Assembly: GCA_965208015.1 (NCBI GenBank)
Contig: OZ242308.1
Location: 1,426,001 to 1,490,000 of the forward strand
Reading direction: 5' to 3'
From: Bin87 sp965208015
GTDB taxonomy: Bacteria; Chloroflexota; Dehalococcoidia; Lucifugimonadales; UBA3495
DNA length: 64,000 nt
A program made the position numbers and the translations under genes. Under the pieces are notes generated by a model, which made no database searches, was not told where the DNA came from, and worked only from the letters and a program-made list of their open reading frames with translations. Below are positions 50,796-60,622 of the stretch, one piece after another (position 1 is the stretch's first letter; each line of letters opens with the position of its first letter).

Positions 50796-53700
50796 ATGGG
50801 GGCAATTTTGACGTTCCTGACCGAACTTGCCCTGAGCCGCAAGTCCGTGACCATCATGGTGTTGGTCCTGCTGCTGGCTGCCGGCATCTACTCCCACAAC
50901 CAGCTGCAACAGGAGCTGTTCCCGGACATCAGCTTCGGCACCATTTTCGTCTATTCGGGCTACCAGCAGAGCGACCCGGCCACCATCGCCAAGGAAGTCA
51001 GCACCCCCATCGAGGATGCCATCCTCGGCATGCCGGACCTGGAGCAGGTCACGTCCATTTCCACCTCCGGGCTGTCGGTGGTCACGGCCAACTTCACCCC
51101 CGGCGCCGACATGCCAAGCGCGGAGGAAAAAATCCGCAGCGAGGTCAGCGGCCTGAACTTGCCCGAAGCCGACTGGGGCCAGAAGGTCATCCGACTCACC
51201 TCAGACATTTTCCCGGTGATGCTGCTCAGCGTCACCGGCCAGCGCGACGCCGCCTCCCTCAAGCGCATCGTGGACAAGCAGATTTTGCCACCCCTGGAGG
51301 CCGTGGAGGGCGTCTATGACGTTCAGGTGCAAGGCGGCATCAGCGAGCGCGTCTCCGTCATCGTTGACCCGGTCCTGCTGGATGAATACGACCTGACCAT
51401 CCAGCACGTCGCCGACGCCGTGGGCGGCAACTCCATCGACCTCAGCGCTGGCTCCATCGCCCGGAACGAGCGATCCATCATCCTGCGAACCTACCACGGC
51501 TACGACAGCCTGGACGCCATCCGCGATGTCCCCATCGGTTTCGCTCGCAACAGTTCGCCGCCGGATGGCAGCGCGAACCCTATTCTGGTCTCTGATGTCG
51601 CTGAAGTAGTTATTGACACTCCCGAAGCCGACACCATCACGCGCACCAACGGCCAACCCAGCGTGTCGCTGAACGTGCTGCGTCTGCCCGAGGCCAACAC
51701 CATCGCCATGACCAGGGAACTGCTGGCGGTTATCGACTCTCTGGAACTGCCGCCGGACGTCCAGCTGCGGGCGCTGACCAACGACGGCCCCGAGCTGGAA
51801 GCGCAGCTGAGCAGCGTAACGAGGCAAGGCGCGCAGGGCTTTGCCATTGCGTTGCTGGCCATCTTCCTCTTCCTGCTCCAAATCCGCCCCACCGTCATTC
51901 GCGGCGTCCTCAACACCCTGCGCCCCACCGTCATCATCGGCCTTTCCATCCCCCTCAGCGTGATGATTACCATGGTGGTGATGGCCTCTTTTTACTGGAC
52001 GTTGAACTTCATGAGCCTGTCCGGCCTGGCCATTGCCGTCGGCCGCATCGTTGACGACAGCATTGTGGTGCTGGAAAACACCTATCGACATGTTCAGGCC
52101 GGCGATCCCCGGGCATCGGCCGCCATTCGCGGAGCCCGTGAAGTCGGTCCCGCCATCGTTTCCTCGACCCTCACCACCGTTGCCGTATTCCTGCCGCTGG
52201 CCTTGATCCCCGGCGAAGTGGGGCAGTTCTTCCTGCCGTTCGCCCAAACCGTCTGCGTCTCCCTGGTCGCTTCCACTCTTGTCGCGCTCACCGCCGTTCC
52301 GGCGTTGGGCTCCGTTCTGCTGCGTCAGGGCGACATGGCCTCTGAGGATGGCGGTCCCGCCAACCGGGATACCTGGCTGCAGCGGATGTACACGCCCTTG
52401 CTGCGCTGGGCGCTGCGCCATCGCTTTGTCACCGTTGCGTCCTGCACGGCAGTGGTGGTGGCCAGCCTTTCCCTCATCATCGTGTTGCCCATCACACTGT
52501 TCTCTGCGGAGGCGGTTGATCGGGCGCGCATTGACGTCACCATGCCGGAGAGCACCAGCGCCGGCGCGATGTATCGTGAAGTGCTCGAGATTGAGCAAGT
52601 CCTGCAATCATACGTTGACGCCGGCTACATCACTTCCTATCAGGTCACCATGGGCGCGCTCAGCGAGGATTTTGGCCCCGGCACCGGCCAGAGCGGCTAT
52701 GACGTGGCCGGCTTCATCATCCCGGTTTCCGTCAGCGGCGCCCCCAGAGATTTAATCGCCCGGATGCGAGAGGCGCTGCCGGGCAAGGAAAACGTGGACA
52801 TCCAGATTTTCGCCGAAGAGGGCGGGCCGCCCGAAGCCGGTCTCGAAGTTACGATCACCGGCTCCCACTATCCCGATCTCCAGGCCGCCGCCCGAAGTAT
52901 CCTCTCCCGCATTGAACCCGTGTCCGGCGTCGTGAACCTCAATACCAACGTCAGCGATACCGCCGAGGAGCTGACCTTCGCCGTTGACCTCAACGAGGCC
53001 GGGCGCTACGGCCTGGACTCCCGTTCGGTGGCTGCCCAGGTGCGCACCTGGGTCCACGGCGCCCAGGTGGCTGACGTCAACCTGGTGGGCGAAAGCTACG
53101 ACGTGGTGGTCCGGGGTCGTCCCGACGCCGTGGACGAAATCGCCGAGCTGCAGCAACTGGCTATTGGCAGCCCGCTGGGCGGCAGCGCGCGACTGGGCGC
53201 CGTCAGCGAGGTCAAGTCCACCTTGGGCCCCTCGGTCATCACCCACTACGACGGCGTCCGTTCCATCACGATCACCGGCGAATTCGAGGGCCGCGACACC
53301 GAGGCCATCAGCTCCCAAGTTGAACGCATCATCGGGGAAATGGAATTTCCCTCGGGCGTGACGATACGGCAGGGCGGTTTCGCCAGCGACATCGAGGAAC
53401 AGTTCAGCAACGTCTATCTGGCCATGGCCATCGGCGTAGCCCTGGTGTATCTGGTGATGGTGGCCACCATGGGCTCCCTCCGCGATCCATTCATCGTCGT
53501 CCTCAGTATGCCCTTGGCCGTCGTTGGAGCGCTGCTGGCGCTCTATATCACCGGTCGCGCGCTCAGCCTGCCGGCCCTGATGGGTTTCCTGTTCCTCATC
53601 GGGATCGTGGTGACCAACGCCATTGTGCTGCTCACCTTCGTCAACCAGGTGCGGGCGCAGGGCCAGGGAGCGCTGGAGGCCGTTATCGAGGCTGGTCGCA

Positions 53701-53969
53701 CGCGGCTGCGCCCCATCCTGATGACCGCCTTCACCACCATACTGGCCATTTTACCCCTGGCGTTCAGCGACGTCGGCGTCGACGACATCGTCGGCGCCGA
53801 ACTGGCCACCGTGGTCATCGGTGGGCTGATCAGCTCCACCTTCCTCACGCTGGTCGCCGTGCCTGTCACCTACATGCTGCTCCACGAGTCGCTGCCGAAC
53901 TTGTTCCGGCGAGCCTTCCGTTTGATTGCCCGCCGGCCGACACCCGAAGCAAATCCGGTTGCTGACTGA
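50796..53969 (+). CDS. RND-family efflux permease
   Basis: A 1057-residue RND transporter of the HAE1-like group. One TM helix near residues 16-35 precedes porter domain QQELFPDISFGTIFV, and the TM4 proton-relay motif is GRIVDDSIVVLENTYRH with the conserved Asp pair. The second half repeats the pattern (YLAMAIGVALVYLVMVATMGSL). It would export lipophilic compounds using the proton gradient. A membrane-fusion lipoprotein gene follows 31 bp later; no outer-membrane channel gene is present. RND pumps in single-membrane Chloroflexota would act differently from the tripartite Gram-negative design. Confidence 0.9.
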   Translation: MGAILTFLTELALSRKSVTIMVLVLLLAAGIYSHNQLQQELFPDISFGTIFVYSGYQQSDPATIAKEVSTPIEDAILGMPDLEQVTSISTSGLSVVTANFTPGADMPSAEEKIRSEVSGLNLPEADWGQKVIRLTSDIFPVMLLSVTGQRDAASLKRIVDKQILPPLEAVEGVYDVQVQGGISERVSVIVDPVLLDEYDLTIQHVADAVGGNSIDLSAGSIARNERSIILRTYHGYDSLDAIRDVPIGFARNSSPPDGSANPILVSDVAEVVIDTPEADTITRTNGQPSVSLNVLRLPEANTIAMTRELLAVIDSLELPPDVQLRALTNDGPELEAQLSSVTRQGAQGFAIALLAIFLFLLQIRPTVIRGVLNTLRPTVIIGLSIPLSVMITMVVMASFYWTLNFMSLSGLAIAVGRIVDDSIVVLENTYRHVQAGDPRASAAIRGAREVGPAIVSSTLTTVAVFLPLALIPGEVGQFFLPFAQTVCVSLVASTLVALTAVPALGSVLLRQGDMASEDGGPANRDTWLQRMYTPLLRWALRHRFVTVASCTAVVVASLSLIIVLPITLFSAEAVDRARIDVTMPESTSAGAMYREVLEIEQVLQSYVDAGYITSYQVTMGALSEDFGPGTGQSGYDVAGFIIPVSVSGAPRDLIARMREALPGKENVDIQIFAEEGGPPEAGLEVTITGSHYPDLQAAARSILSRIEPVSGVVNLNTNVSDTAEELTFAVDLNEAGRYGLDSRSVAAQVRTWVHGAQVADVNLVGESYDVVVRGRPDAVDEIAELQQLAIGSPLGGSARLGAVSEVKSTLGPSVITHYDGVRSITITGEFEGRDTEAISSQVERIIGEMEFPSGVTIRQGGFASDIEEQFSNVYLAMAIGVALVYLVMVATMGSLRDPFIVVLSMPLAVVGALLALYITGRALSLPALMGFLFLIGIVVTNAIVLLTFVNQVRAQGQGALEAVIEAGRTRLRPILMTAFTTILAILPLAFSDVGVDDIVGAELATVVIGGLISSTFLTLVAVPVTYMLLHESLPNLFRRAFRLIARRPTPEANPVAD

Positions 53970-54000
53970 CGTCCCCCTGCAACGCACCGAGGCTGTCCAA

Positions 54001-55965
54001 TTGAACTCTGCACTGTTTCGCCCATCTTTTTTGTCTCGTCTGCGTCTCCTGCGGTCTCTATCCCTGACGATGTTGCCGATCGCGCTGACGCTCGTCGCCG
54101 CCGGGTGCGGAGGTGCATCCGACGTTGCCAGCACTGACGTGGCGACCACTGCCGATGCAGACCCAGCGACCGCCGTCGCCAGCGATTTCCGCGTGCGCAG
54201 CGAGCTTATATTCACCACCCGAGCCGCCCTGGCCTTTGAAGTGCCGGGCAAAGTCGGTTCGGTCAACGTCGGGGTGGGTGACCTCGTATCCGCTGGCGAC
54301 GTCCTGGCCACCATCGATTCCAAAACCATCACCAACCTGCGGTACGCCGAGGCTCAGGCCAGGTTCAAGATTGAACAGGCCCAGGATGAGCTGGATCGAG
54401 CGCTGGGGCTGGAATCAGAGGACCCACTGGTGCGCGCACAGGCCGAGAACGCCCTGGCTCAGGCCGAAAGCGCCCTTGCCCAAGCGGAAGTCAGTCTGGA
54501 TAAGGCCCAGGAACGACTGGATGATTTTCAGCTTCAGTACGATGTGAGCCTGGGCGATGCCCGCGGAGCGGTTGCCGACGCCACAGCCGGCCACAACCGT
54601 GCCCAGAAATCCCTGTCCGACTTTGCCGATGAGCACAGCGAACGTTTCGCCCAGGCCCTGGAGGCGCGCGAACGAGGCAGGGTAGACTTGGACACCGCCG
54701 AGGAAGCCAGGGATGATTTTCTCCCCAATTACGATGAGGCTCTCACCAGGCTCCGAAACGACATCTCCACCACGGAGCAAGACCTTGACCAGGCTCGGAA
54801 GTCCTTACACGACTTCGATGACGATCATGCTGACCGGCTGAACAACGCTCGGAGGATGCTGGCTGAGGCTGAAACTGACTTGGACCAGGCGGAACAAGAC
54901 TTCGAGGCTTTTCATTTGCGGGCTATTGAAGGGAGTTTCACGTCTCTCGGCGAAGGCCAAAACTTTGACGTGATACAGTTCGAGGCCTTGCAGAGCGCGG
55001 TCGCTTCTGCCCAGCAGGCAATCAAAAAGTGGAGAGACGAAGTCGTCGAGCTTGAAGCCGGCCCCAAGGAATTTGACCGCGACGCTGCTGTCAACCTGGT
55101 CAGCGTCCTGGAAGACCAGCTGGCGCGTCTGAACCGGGATCTCAGCGACGAAAGCGCCGGTCCCGACCAGAACCAGCTTGCCGTGCTGCAGGCCGCGGTG
55201 AACACGGCGCGGGAACGCCTGAGCCACGCCGACCGGGACCTGGCCGAAGTGGAGGAAGGCGTTGACCAACTGGAGCTCGCCCGTCTGCGGGCCATAGTGG
55301 AAAGCAGCCGTCTCGCTCTGGGCTCCGCGCAGAACCGGCTGGCCCGCCTGGAGGAAGGCCCCGACCAAACCGAGCTGGACGCGCTGACCCAGGCGGTGGC
55401 CACTGCCGGGCAAGGCGTCATTGCCGCCCGTGAATCTCGGGACGACCTGGCCGCCGGCCCGGATCCCGCGGTTGTGGCTTTGGCACACGCCAACCTGGAC
55501 AACGCCGGGGTTGATCTTGATGAAATCCTGGAAGACCTGGAGCTGGTCCAACTGAGCGCTCCTTTCGATGGCATGGTTCGCTGGGTGACCATCTCGCCCA
55601 AAGACGTCATCACCGTGGACGCCCGGGTCATTGAGCTGGTGGATCCCGGCGCCGTCTCGGTACTTGGCCTGGTTGAAACCAACTACATTGAACAAATCAG
55701 TGTCGGCACGCCCGCGTCCGTTACCTTGGGCGCGGTGCCCGGCGTGACCTTGGAGGCTCAAGCGCTCGAACTGAGTGGAGAGCCCCGCACCGAGCGGGGC
55801 GTCATCAGCTATCCGGTGCTATTTCGCGTCACCGTGCCCGTCGACGTCGCAATTCCGCCCAACCCCGGCCTGGTTACCACCACCATCCTGGCTGGCGGCA
55901 GCGACCAAACCGGCAATGACGGCCGATCCGCACCCCGGGCCCCGGGGAAGCCAGGAGACAACTGA
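54001..55965 (+). CDS. Lipoprotein membrane-fusion (HlyD/AcrA-like) adaptor, very long hairpin
   Basis: A 654-residue adaptor. The TTG start at 54001 (GAGG site 8 bases upstream) gives a lipoprotein signal peptide: a basic N-terminus, a hydrophobic core and the lipobox VAAGC. A biotinyl/lipoyl-like half-motif (VGSVNVGVGDLVSAGDVLATID) opens and the matching half (LSAPFDGMVRWV) closes a long coiled coil of about 450 residues, much longer than AcrA. Inside it a roughly 35-residue unit repeats, as VEEGVDQLELARLRAIV and LEEGPDQTELDALTQAV. It is cotranscribed with the RND gene and would link it to the envelope. Confidence 0.88.
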   Translation: MNSALFRPSFLSRLRLLRSLSLTMLPIALTLVAAGCGGASDVASTDVATTADADPATAVASDFRVRSELIFTTRAALAFEVPGKVGSVNVGVGDLVSAGDVLATIDSKTITNLRYAEAQARFKIEQAQDELDRALGLESEDPLVRAQAENALAQAESALAQAEVSLDKAQERLDDFQLQYDVSLGDARGAVADATAGHNRAQKSLSDFADEHSERFAQALEARERGRVDLDTAEEARDDFLPNYDEALTRLRNDISTTEQDLDQARKSLHDFDDDHADRLNNARRMLAEAETDLDQAEQDFEAFHLRAIEGSFTSLGEGQNFDVIQFEALQSAVASAQQAIKKWRDEVVELEAGPKEFDRDAAVNLVSVLEDQLARLNRDLSDESAGPDQNQLAVLQAAVNTARERLSHADRDLAEVEEGVDQLELARLRAIVESSRLALGSAQNRLARLEEGPDQTELDALTQAVATAGQGVIAARESRDDLAAGPDPAVVALAHANLDNAGVDLDEILEDLELVQLSAPFDGMVRWVTISPKDVITVDARVIELVDPGAVSVLGLVETNYIEQISVGTPASVTLGAVPGVTLEAQALELSGEPRTERGVISYPVLFRVTVPVDVAIPPNPGLVTTTILAGGSDQTGNDGRSAPRAPGKPGDN

Positions 55966-56028
55966 GGATATGTCGCTATTTGAGATCCGTCCTGGCCACA
56001 GCCGAAAACGACTGGACTCACGAAGCAA

Positions 56029-56094
56029 TTGACGAAGGAGGTGACAGCCGGAGGAAAACTGGGCGTCCAGAAACGGGCGAATTCACAAATGCGC
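56029..56094 (+). repeat. Degenerate direct repeat flanking the RND pair, copy 2
   Basis: Begins TTGACGAAGGAGGTGACAGC; partner of 50537-50602. Confidence 0.55.
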
Positions 56095-56119
56095 CGCTTG
56101 AAATGCGCAAAGCCCAGCT
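56091..56119 (+). mobile_element. Solo end of the IS4/IS701-like element
   Basis: Identical over about 28 bp to the complement of 61260-61288: the last codons and stop of the transposase gene plus the inverted repeat AAATGCGCAAAGCCCAGCT (56101-56119). No transposase body is adjacent, so this is a remnant of a second insertion. Confidence 0.75.
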
Positions 56120-56578
56120 CAGTGGAAGATATCGGTGGCGGGCTAAGGCGGTGCGACGGTCGCTGCCGTTCCGGTTCGCTAATGCTAGTTCTGATGATGC
56201 GCCGCGTTTCTTCATTGCTTGGCCGAAGTCATAGTTTCATGGGCGGAAGAGTATGGTCAGATGCGCATTAGCGGCTGGCTCGCGATTTTCCGCTAACATT
56301 CTTTGAGGCGATGCGGGCACTTGGTTCACGTATAATTCCTTGAGCGAATCAAGATGGGCATCATTGGAGACCATGGGGGACAATGGCGGAGTTCCGTGAA
56401 CGTCGATGGCAGACTTCCGTTCAAAGTCTGCCATTCCTAAACTAAGAACCCCTAACAGAAAGAGGTCCAGCGTCGAAAGCAGATGAGCGAACACCCCGAT
56501 GGACAGAAAGGCTTCATGAATGTCGGCGCGGCGCTCGCAACGCACCCGGCGGAACTGGGGCAGCCACCCCAGAGCCTG

Positions 56579-56597
56579 CCCCGTACTTGATACGGGG
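56579..56597. repeat. Palindrome family E, copy 1
   Basis: CCCCGTACTTGATACGGGG, inside a 27-bp block (56571-56597) that recurs exactly at 61625-61651. Confidence 0.85.
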
Positions 56598-56667
56598 GCC
56601 TTGCGGTCGTCAAGGCGCTTACGTCCCGGATTGCGGAACCGCCGGGGTTTGGGAACCGGGCAGCCGC

Positions 56668-57666
56668 CTACAAGTTTATTGAGGGTTCCTCGTAATCCTT
56701 TAGCTTGTTGTAGATTTGAAGCCGGTGATGGTAGGACTCCAAAACTATGATCCGGTCGTCTGCGTCAACGTTGACAGCCACTGGCCGCCGGAACCGCCAT
56801 TCAGGCTCCAGATCTGTCCGCCGCCTGGCTTTGATGATATCCGGATTGGCATCGATGTAGGTCTGGGCCCATGGCGAAGGCTCTCGGGCATCACCGACCA
56901 GCGCCGTAATATATTGGCCGTCGGCGGCGTAGATCTGGACTCGGTGGTTCCCCCAGTCAGTTACGTATACATCTCCATCTGAGTCCACAGCTACGCCGGA
57001 TGGCCCTTTGAGCGAACCCACCCCGGCGCCGGGGCCTTCGAACTTAACGAGCAACTCTCCAGTAGGGGCGAATTTTTGCACCCGGTTATTTCCCCAATCC
57101 GCGACGTAGATGTTGTCCTGACGGTCGATGCAGATGCCCCATGGCATCTCCAGGTCTCCGTCACCGCCACCTTGCTTCCCGAATTTGGACTGAAACTCAC
57201 CGATCTGGCTGAAACTCTGCACCCGGTGATTCAAGCTGTCCACTACCCAAATGGTTCCCTGGGAGTCGAAAGCAATTCCCGACGGTCCGTTCAGCTGCCC
57301 GTCTCCGCTGCCGGAGCTGCCCCAGTGATATCGATAACTGCCCTCTTCACTGTAAATCGTTACCCGGTTGAGATACTCGTCCGACAGGAACACTCGGCCG
57401 TGACGGTCCAAATCAATTGACCGGGGCCAAACGAAGCCCCCGTCTCCCTCGCCGACAGAGCCGAACTGTCCTTGAAAATCGTGGTCAAAGTTGATCTTGG
57501 TGACACGCTGACCCAATTGCTCCACACCGCGGCTCAGCACATAAATTCGACCGTTCGATCCCAGGACGAAATCCTGGGGAGACCAAAATCCCCTGCCGTC
57601 CTGACTGTACATGCCGATGCAATAGCTGTAGTCATACACCCGGCCGGCGGCGACGGTGGTCAGCAT
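56668..57666 (-). CDS. NHL-repeat beta-propeller protein (module 2)
   Basis: A 332-residue NHL propeller homologous to the protein at 21655-22689. Blades: FVWPRSIDLDRHGRVFLSDE, LNGPSGIAFDSQGTIWVVDS, LEMPWGICIDRQDNIYVADW and LKGPSGVAVDSDGDVYVTDW, linked by GSGDGQ-type turns. No signal peptide or catalytic site. It lies 36 bp after DUF1501 in the same order as in module 1, though the two propellers differ more than the DUF1800 and DUF1501 pairs do. Confidence 0.88.
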   Translation of the reverse strand: MLTTVAAGRVYDYSYCIGMYSQDGRGFWSPQDFVLGSNGRIYVLSRGVEQLGQRVTKINFDHDFQGQFGSVGEGDGGFVWPRSIDLDRHGRVFLSDEYLNRVTIYSEEGSYRYHWGSSGSGDGQLNGPSGIAFDSQGTIWVVDSLNHRVQSFSQIGEFQSKFGKQGGGDGDLEMPWGICIDRQDNIYVADWGNNRVQKFAPTGELLVKFEGPGAGVGSLKGPSGVAVDSDGDVYVTDWGNHRVQIYAADGQYITALVGDAREPSPWAQTYIDANPDIIKARRRTDLEPEWRFRRPVAVNVDADDRIIVLESYHHRLQIYNKLKDYEEPSINL

Positions 57667-57702
57667 ATCCCCTCTCCCGCGAACTGTTTTGGGGTCCTGA
57701 AG

Positions 57703-58839
57703 CTACACGAAGGACATTTGCTCGAAGTGTCCACCGACGATAGGCACCGGGTCGAGTCCCAGCCACTTTTCCGCCAAAGTGGAGTAGAAGCCGCGGAAAT
57801 CATAGTTGGGCTCCAGGTCTCCCTGAGTGAGATCCCCCGGTTTCAGCGAGGGATAGGTCCCGTACATTCCACCGTTCACCCGGTCGCCAATGGCGAACGC
57901 CACCCCAGCCGCTCCGTGGTCGGTACCAGTGCCATTATCGCGGACGCGGCGCCCGAACTCGCTGAACAGCATGATGACCACCTCTTCTGCGGCGTCGTGC
58001 TCACGCAGGTCGTCGAAAAAGTCGCGTATGGCAACGGAAATTTCCGTCCAAAGTTTTTCGTGTGGTCCCAACTGGTCATAGTGGGTGTCGAAGGGCCCGT
58101 GGGAGGTGTAAAAGACCTGGGTGCCCAGGCCGGCCAGATGCACCTGGGCCACGTCTCTGAAGCGCCTCGCGATGGCATTATTGGCGTACTCTACGTTTGA
58201 AGAGTAGGTTTCGGGAGCAACCCGGATGATGTCGGCTCCTCGCAACGCATCCAGCCCTGCCTGTCCCAGATATTCCATGGTCGGTCCGGTGCCGATGGTG
58301 GGAGAGTACATGCGGGCAAAGGTCTCCAGCAACTGGATCCGTTCTTGCTCGGAGGCGATTCCCGGATTGGATGAGAGTACACCGTATGAAGGAAGGTGGT
58401 TGACAGAAGTAACCGGAACCCCCTTCATGGCCAGCGCCCGAGGCAGGCCCTGGCCCAAGTTAACTCCCTTCAGCACGTTCTCGCCGTCAGGGTCCAAGTC
58501 CCGGACGACCTTGGCGAGCCAGCCGTCAATCCCGATGGAATCCGGCTCGCAGGTATGCCAGATGTCCATGGCACGAAAGTGCGAACGGGGTGAATTTTCA
58601 AATCCGATCCCGTGAATGATTGCCATGTTGCCTTGGTCGTAGATTTCTTTCAACGGCTCCATACCGCCCCGGAATGCCAGTTGGTCATTTATGGGCAGTA
58701 GTTGGTCTTCAGGGATATGGACTTTGGGCCGGTTATCCCAATACAGGGGATTGCTATAAGGAACGATGGTATTGAGATAGTCGTTGGCCCCAGTTAGCTC
58801 CAGCACGACTAGAACGGGGTCTTTATGTGTTGATGCCAT
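57703..58839 (-). CDS. DUF1501 protein (module 2)
   Basis: A 378-residue DUF1501 protein nearly colinear with the module-1 protein: LVVLELTGANDYLNTIVPY, SPRSHFRAMDIWHT, FDTHYDQLGPHEKLW, FSEFGRRVRDNGTGTDHGAAG. The Gly-Gly-Asn of module 1 is Gly-Ala-Asn here. No signal peptide. The start ATG at 58839 is 35 bp after the DUF1800 stop. The same potential metal-binding His/Asp residues are kept, supporting shared activity. Confidence 0.9.
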   Translation of the reverse strand: MASTHKDPVLVVLELTGANDYLNTIVPYSNPLYWDNRPKVHIPEDQLLPINDQLAFRGGMEPLKEIYDQGNMAIIHGIGFENSPRSHFRAMDIWHTCEPDSIGIDGWLAKVVRDLDPDGENVLKGVNLGQGLPRALAMKGVPVTSVNHLPSYGVLSSNPGIASEQERIQLLETFARMYSPTIGTGPTMEYLGQAGLDALRGADIIRVAPETYSSNVEYANNAIARRFRDVAQVHLAGLGTQVFYTSHGPFDTHYDQLGPHEKLWTEISVAIRDFFDDLREHDAAEEVVIMLFSEFGRRVRDNGTGTDHGAAGVAFAIGDRVNGGMYGTYPSLKPGDLTQGDLEPNYDFRGFYSTLAEKWLGLDPVPIVGGHFEQMSFV

Positions 58840-58874
58840 TGTTATATCCTCCTACATCAGTTGTATGGGCTTGC

Positions 58875-60290
58875 CTAGGCAAACTGATATTCTCGCGAGG
58901 CGGCAATCAAGGTCAAGATCTTGCTCACGTTGCGCATTGTAGCCCTGAATTCTTCGTGGGTGCTCCAGGCTAGATCGCCGCATTTTTCGGCATGAGCAAT
59001 CAATTCAGAGTGGGTCGCCCTACTGACTTCCAACGGTCCCATCGCATCGAGACAAGCTTCCACTATCGCCTGGGGGGAATAATCCCCATGCACGTGCACA
59101 TTCACCAACACCCGTTTGACGATAGCCTGCACGCCGGGTAGTGAGATGTCTCCAAATATCCTCGCGGCAAAGTTCACCCGGCGCATCAAAACGCCGGGGT
59201 CGATCCATTCTGATCCCGTGTGCCAACCCTCCACGCTGGGAGGATTGAGCAGCGCCTGTCCCTGCCAACCGCACTCCAACGCCAGATTGTTCAATCCTGG
59301 CTTGAAGCCTTTATAGTTGCCCGCCATACGCACAGTGCCAACGATCAATTCAGCCGGGCTCTTCACCCGGGCGAAGCGGGCATTCTTGAAGAACTCTGAG
59401 TTGAACAACGCTCGTAAAATAGACCGGATGTCGCCATGGGATTCATTGTAGGCATCCGCCAGCAACTCGATGGCTTCAGGGTCAACCGGTGGTGTAATGT
59501 TCCAACTGGCGACATGGGGCTCGTCGGCGACGAAGAATCTGTAGAGGTGACGGGCCAGGAACCGGGCCGTAGCCGATTGATCCGCAATAATGTCCACGAT
59601 GTCTTCGCCATTGAAGTTCCCGGTATGCCCCAGGAAGGTCTTATCCCGATCGTCGTGGTCCTCAGGTTTGTAGTCGAATAGCCAGTGGAAACGACCGTAA
59701 GGATTACGGGGAATCTTTGGGGCAATCGTCCATCCGGTAAAGGCCCTGGCTGCTTCCCTGATATCATCCTCTGAGTAGTTTCCGACTCCGAGGGAGAAAA
59801 GCTCCAACAGCTCCCGCCCCCAGTTTTCATTTATGGCGCCGTCACGATTTCCTTGGTTGTCCAACCAGAAGATCATGGCTGGCGACTTTGCAACCTCTAC
59901 CAGGAGGTCGCGGTAAGTACCCAATCCGTGTTCACGGAAGATGGCAATCTGGCGAATCAGCTCCAGTGGGTTGTCCACCTTGGAGTTGCTGGTGGCGAAC
60001 AACTGATGCCAGAAGAGGGCCATCTTCTCTTCCAGAGGACGTTGGGTGTTGATCATCCGGAACACCCAATTGGCCTGATTTATTGGCAGCGCCCCGGCCC
60101 CCTCATAACCCGGGAAGAACCGGTACAGCAGTTCGTCGTCTATGGCCGGCTGCCGCTCTGGATGCAGAAGCTCCTCGACCACGGCTTCGTAGCCTTTGGA
60201 GACCCGCTCCTCCAGTTCCTCACGGGTATCACCGAAGCCTGCCCGTCTCATTAAATGGGCCATCAATCGAATGTCTTCTTGGTGTGGCAT
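58875..60290 (-). CDS. DUF1800 protein (module 2)
   Basis: A 471-residue DUF1800 protein closely related to the module-1 copy: AHLMRRAGFGDTREELE, KMALFWHQLFATSNSK, NENWGRELLELFSLGV, ARAFTGWTI and ARHLYRFFVADEP. It lacks the extra NANYSEDD-type turn of module 1 in the middle. ATG at 60290 has GAGGTGG upstream. It is the first gene behind the strong promoter at 60346-60374, with a leader of about 48 bases. Confidence 0.9.
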   Translation of the reverse strand: MPHQEDIRLMAHLMRRAGFGDTREELEERVSKGYEAVVEELLHPERQPAIDDELLYRFFPGYEGAGALPINQANWVFRMINTQRPLEEKMALFWHQLFATSNSKVDNPLELIRQIAIFREHGLGTYRDLLVEVAKSPAMIFWLDNQGNRDGAINENWGRELLELFSLGVGNYSEDDIREAARAFTGWTIAPKIPRNPYGRFHWLFDYKPEDHDDRDKTFLGHTGNFNGEDIVDIIADQSATARFLARHLYRFFVADEPHVASWNITPPVDPEAIELLADAYNESHGDIRSILRALFNSEFFKNARFARVKSPAELIVGTVRMAGNYKGFKPGLNNLALECGWQGQALLNPPSVEGWHTGSEWIDPGVLMRRVNFAARIFGDISLPGVQAIVKRVLVNVHVHGDYSPQAIVEACLDAMGPLEVSRATHSELIAHAEKCGDLAWSTHEEFRATMRNVSKILTLIAASREYQFA

Positions 60291-60622
60291 TGCCACCTCT
60301 CCGTTTATCCAGCCCGGAACACCAAGCCAGGCGCCGATACGGTGCATATTAGGATTGGCCACGTCGAATGTCAACAAAAAGCCGAAACCGGCAACTGTTC
60401 AGAGTTGATGAGGCGAATTTGCCGGGTCCACGGTCCACTGAAAAACACTGGCGCCCAAGCTCGAATCCACCGAAGGGGAACGTCGACGGTAGTCGGACGA
60501 GGGATGAAGGGTCAGGGAACGGGCTGGCGAGGACCTGATGCCGATGAAATGGACGATGCGGGATGTGGACGCCACGCCAGTGGGATGTTGACGGCCCGTG
60601 GCAGCGGCGTTGGGAGCGATCA
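60291..60622. other. Intergenic region upstream of module 2
   Basis: Contains the promoter at 60346-60374; nothing else recognised. Open frames here on the plus strand lack homology. Confidence 0.6.
60346..60374 (-). promoter_or_regulatory. Sigma70-type promoter for module 2
   Basis: On the minus strand TTGACA (60374-60369), 17-bp spacer, TAATAT (60351-60346). The -35 is consensus and the -10 is close to it. Confidence 0.75.

Larger units (their letters stand above)
55966..56667. other. 700-bp region without a gene, repeat-rich
   Basis: Holds a degenerate direct repeat (56029-56094), an IS end fragment (56091-56119), an 11-bp hairpin at 56406-56434 (ATGGCAGACTT with its complement) and a family-E palindrome (56579-56597). 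No open frame here has a ribosome site and recognisable product. Confidence 0.6.

Noticed and set aside
51201..52607. A 468-codon minus-strand frame inside the RND gene
   Set aside because: Antisense shadow of the RND permease; composition is Gln/Gly/His-rich as typical of such shadows.
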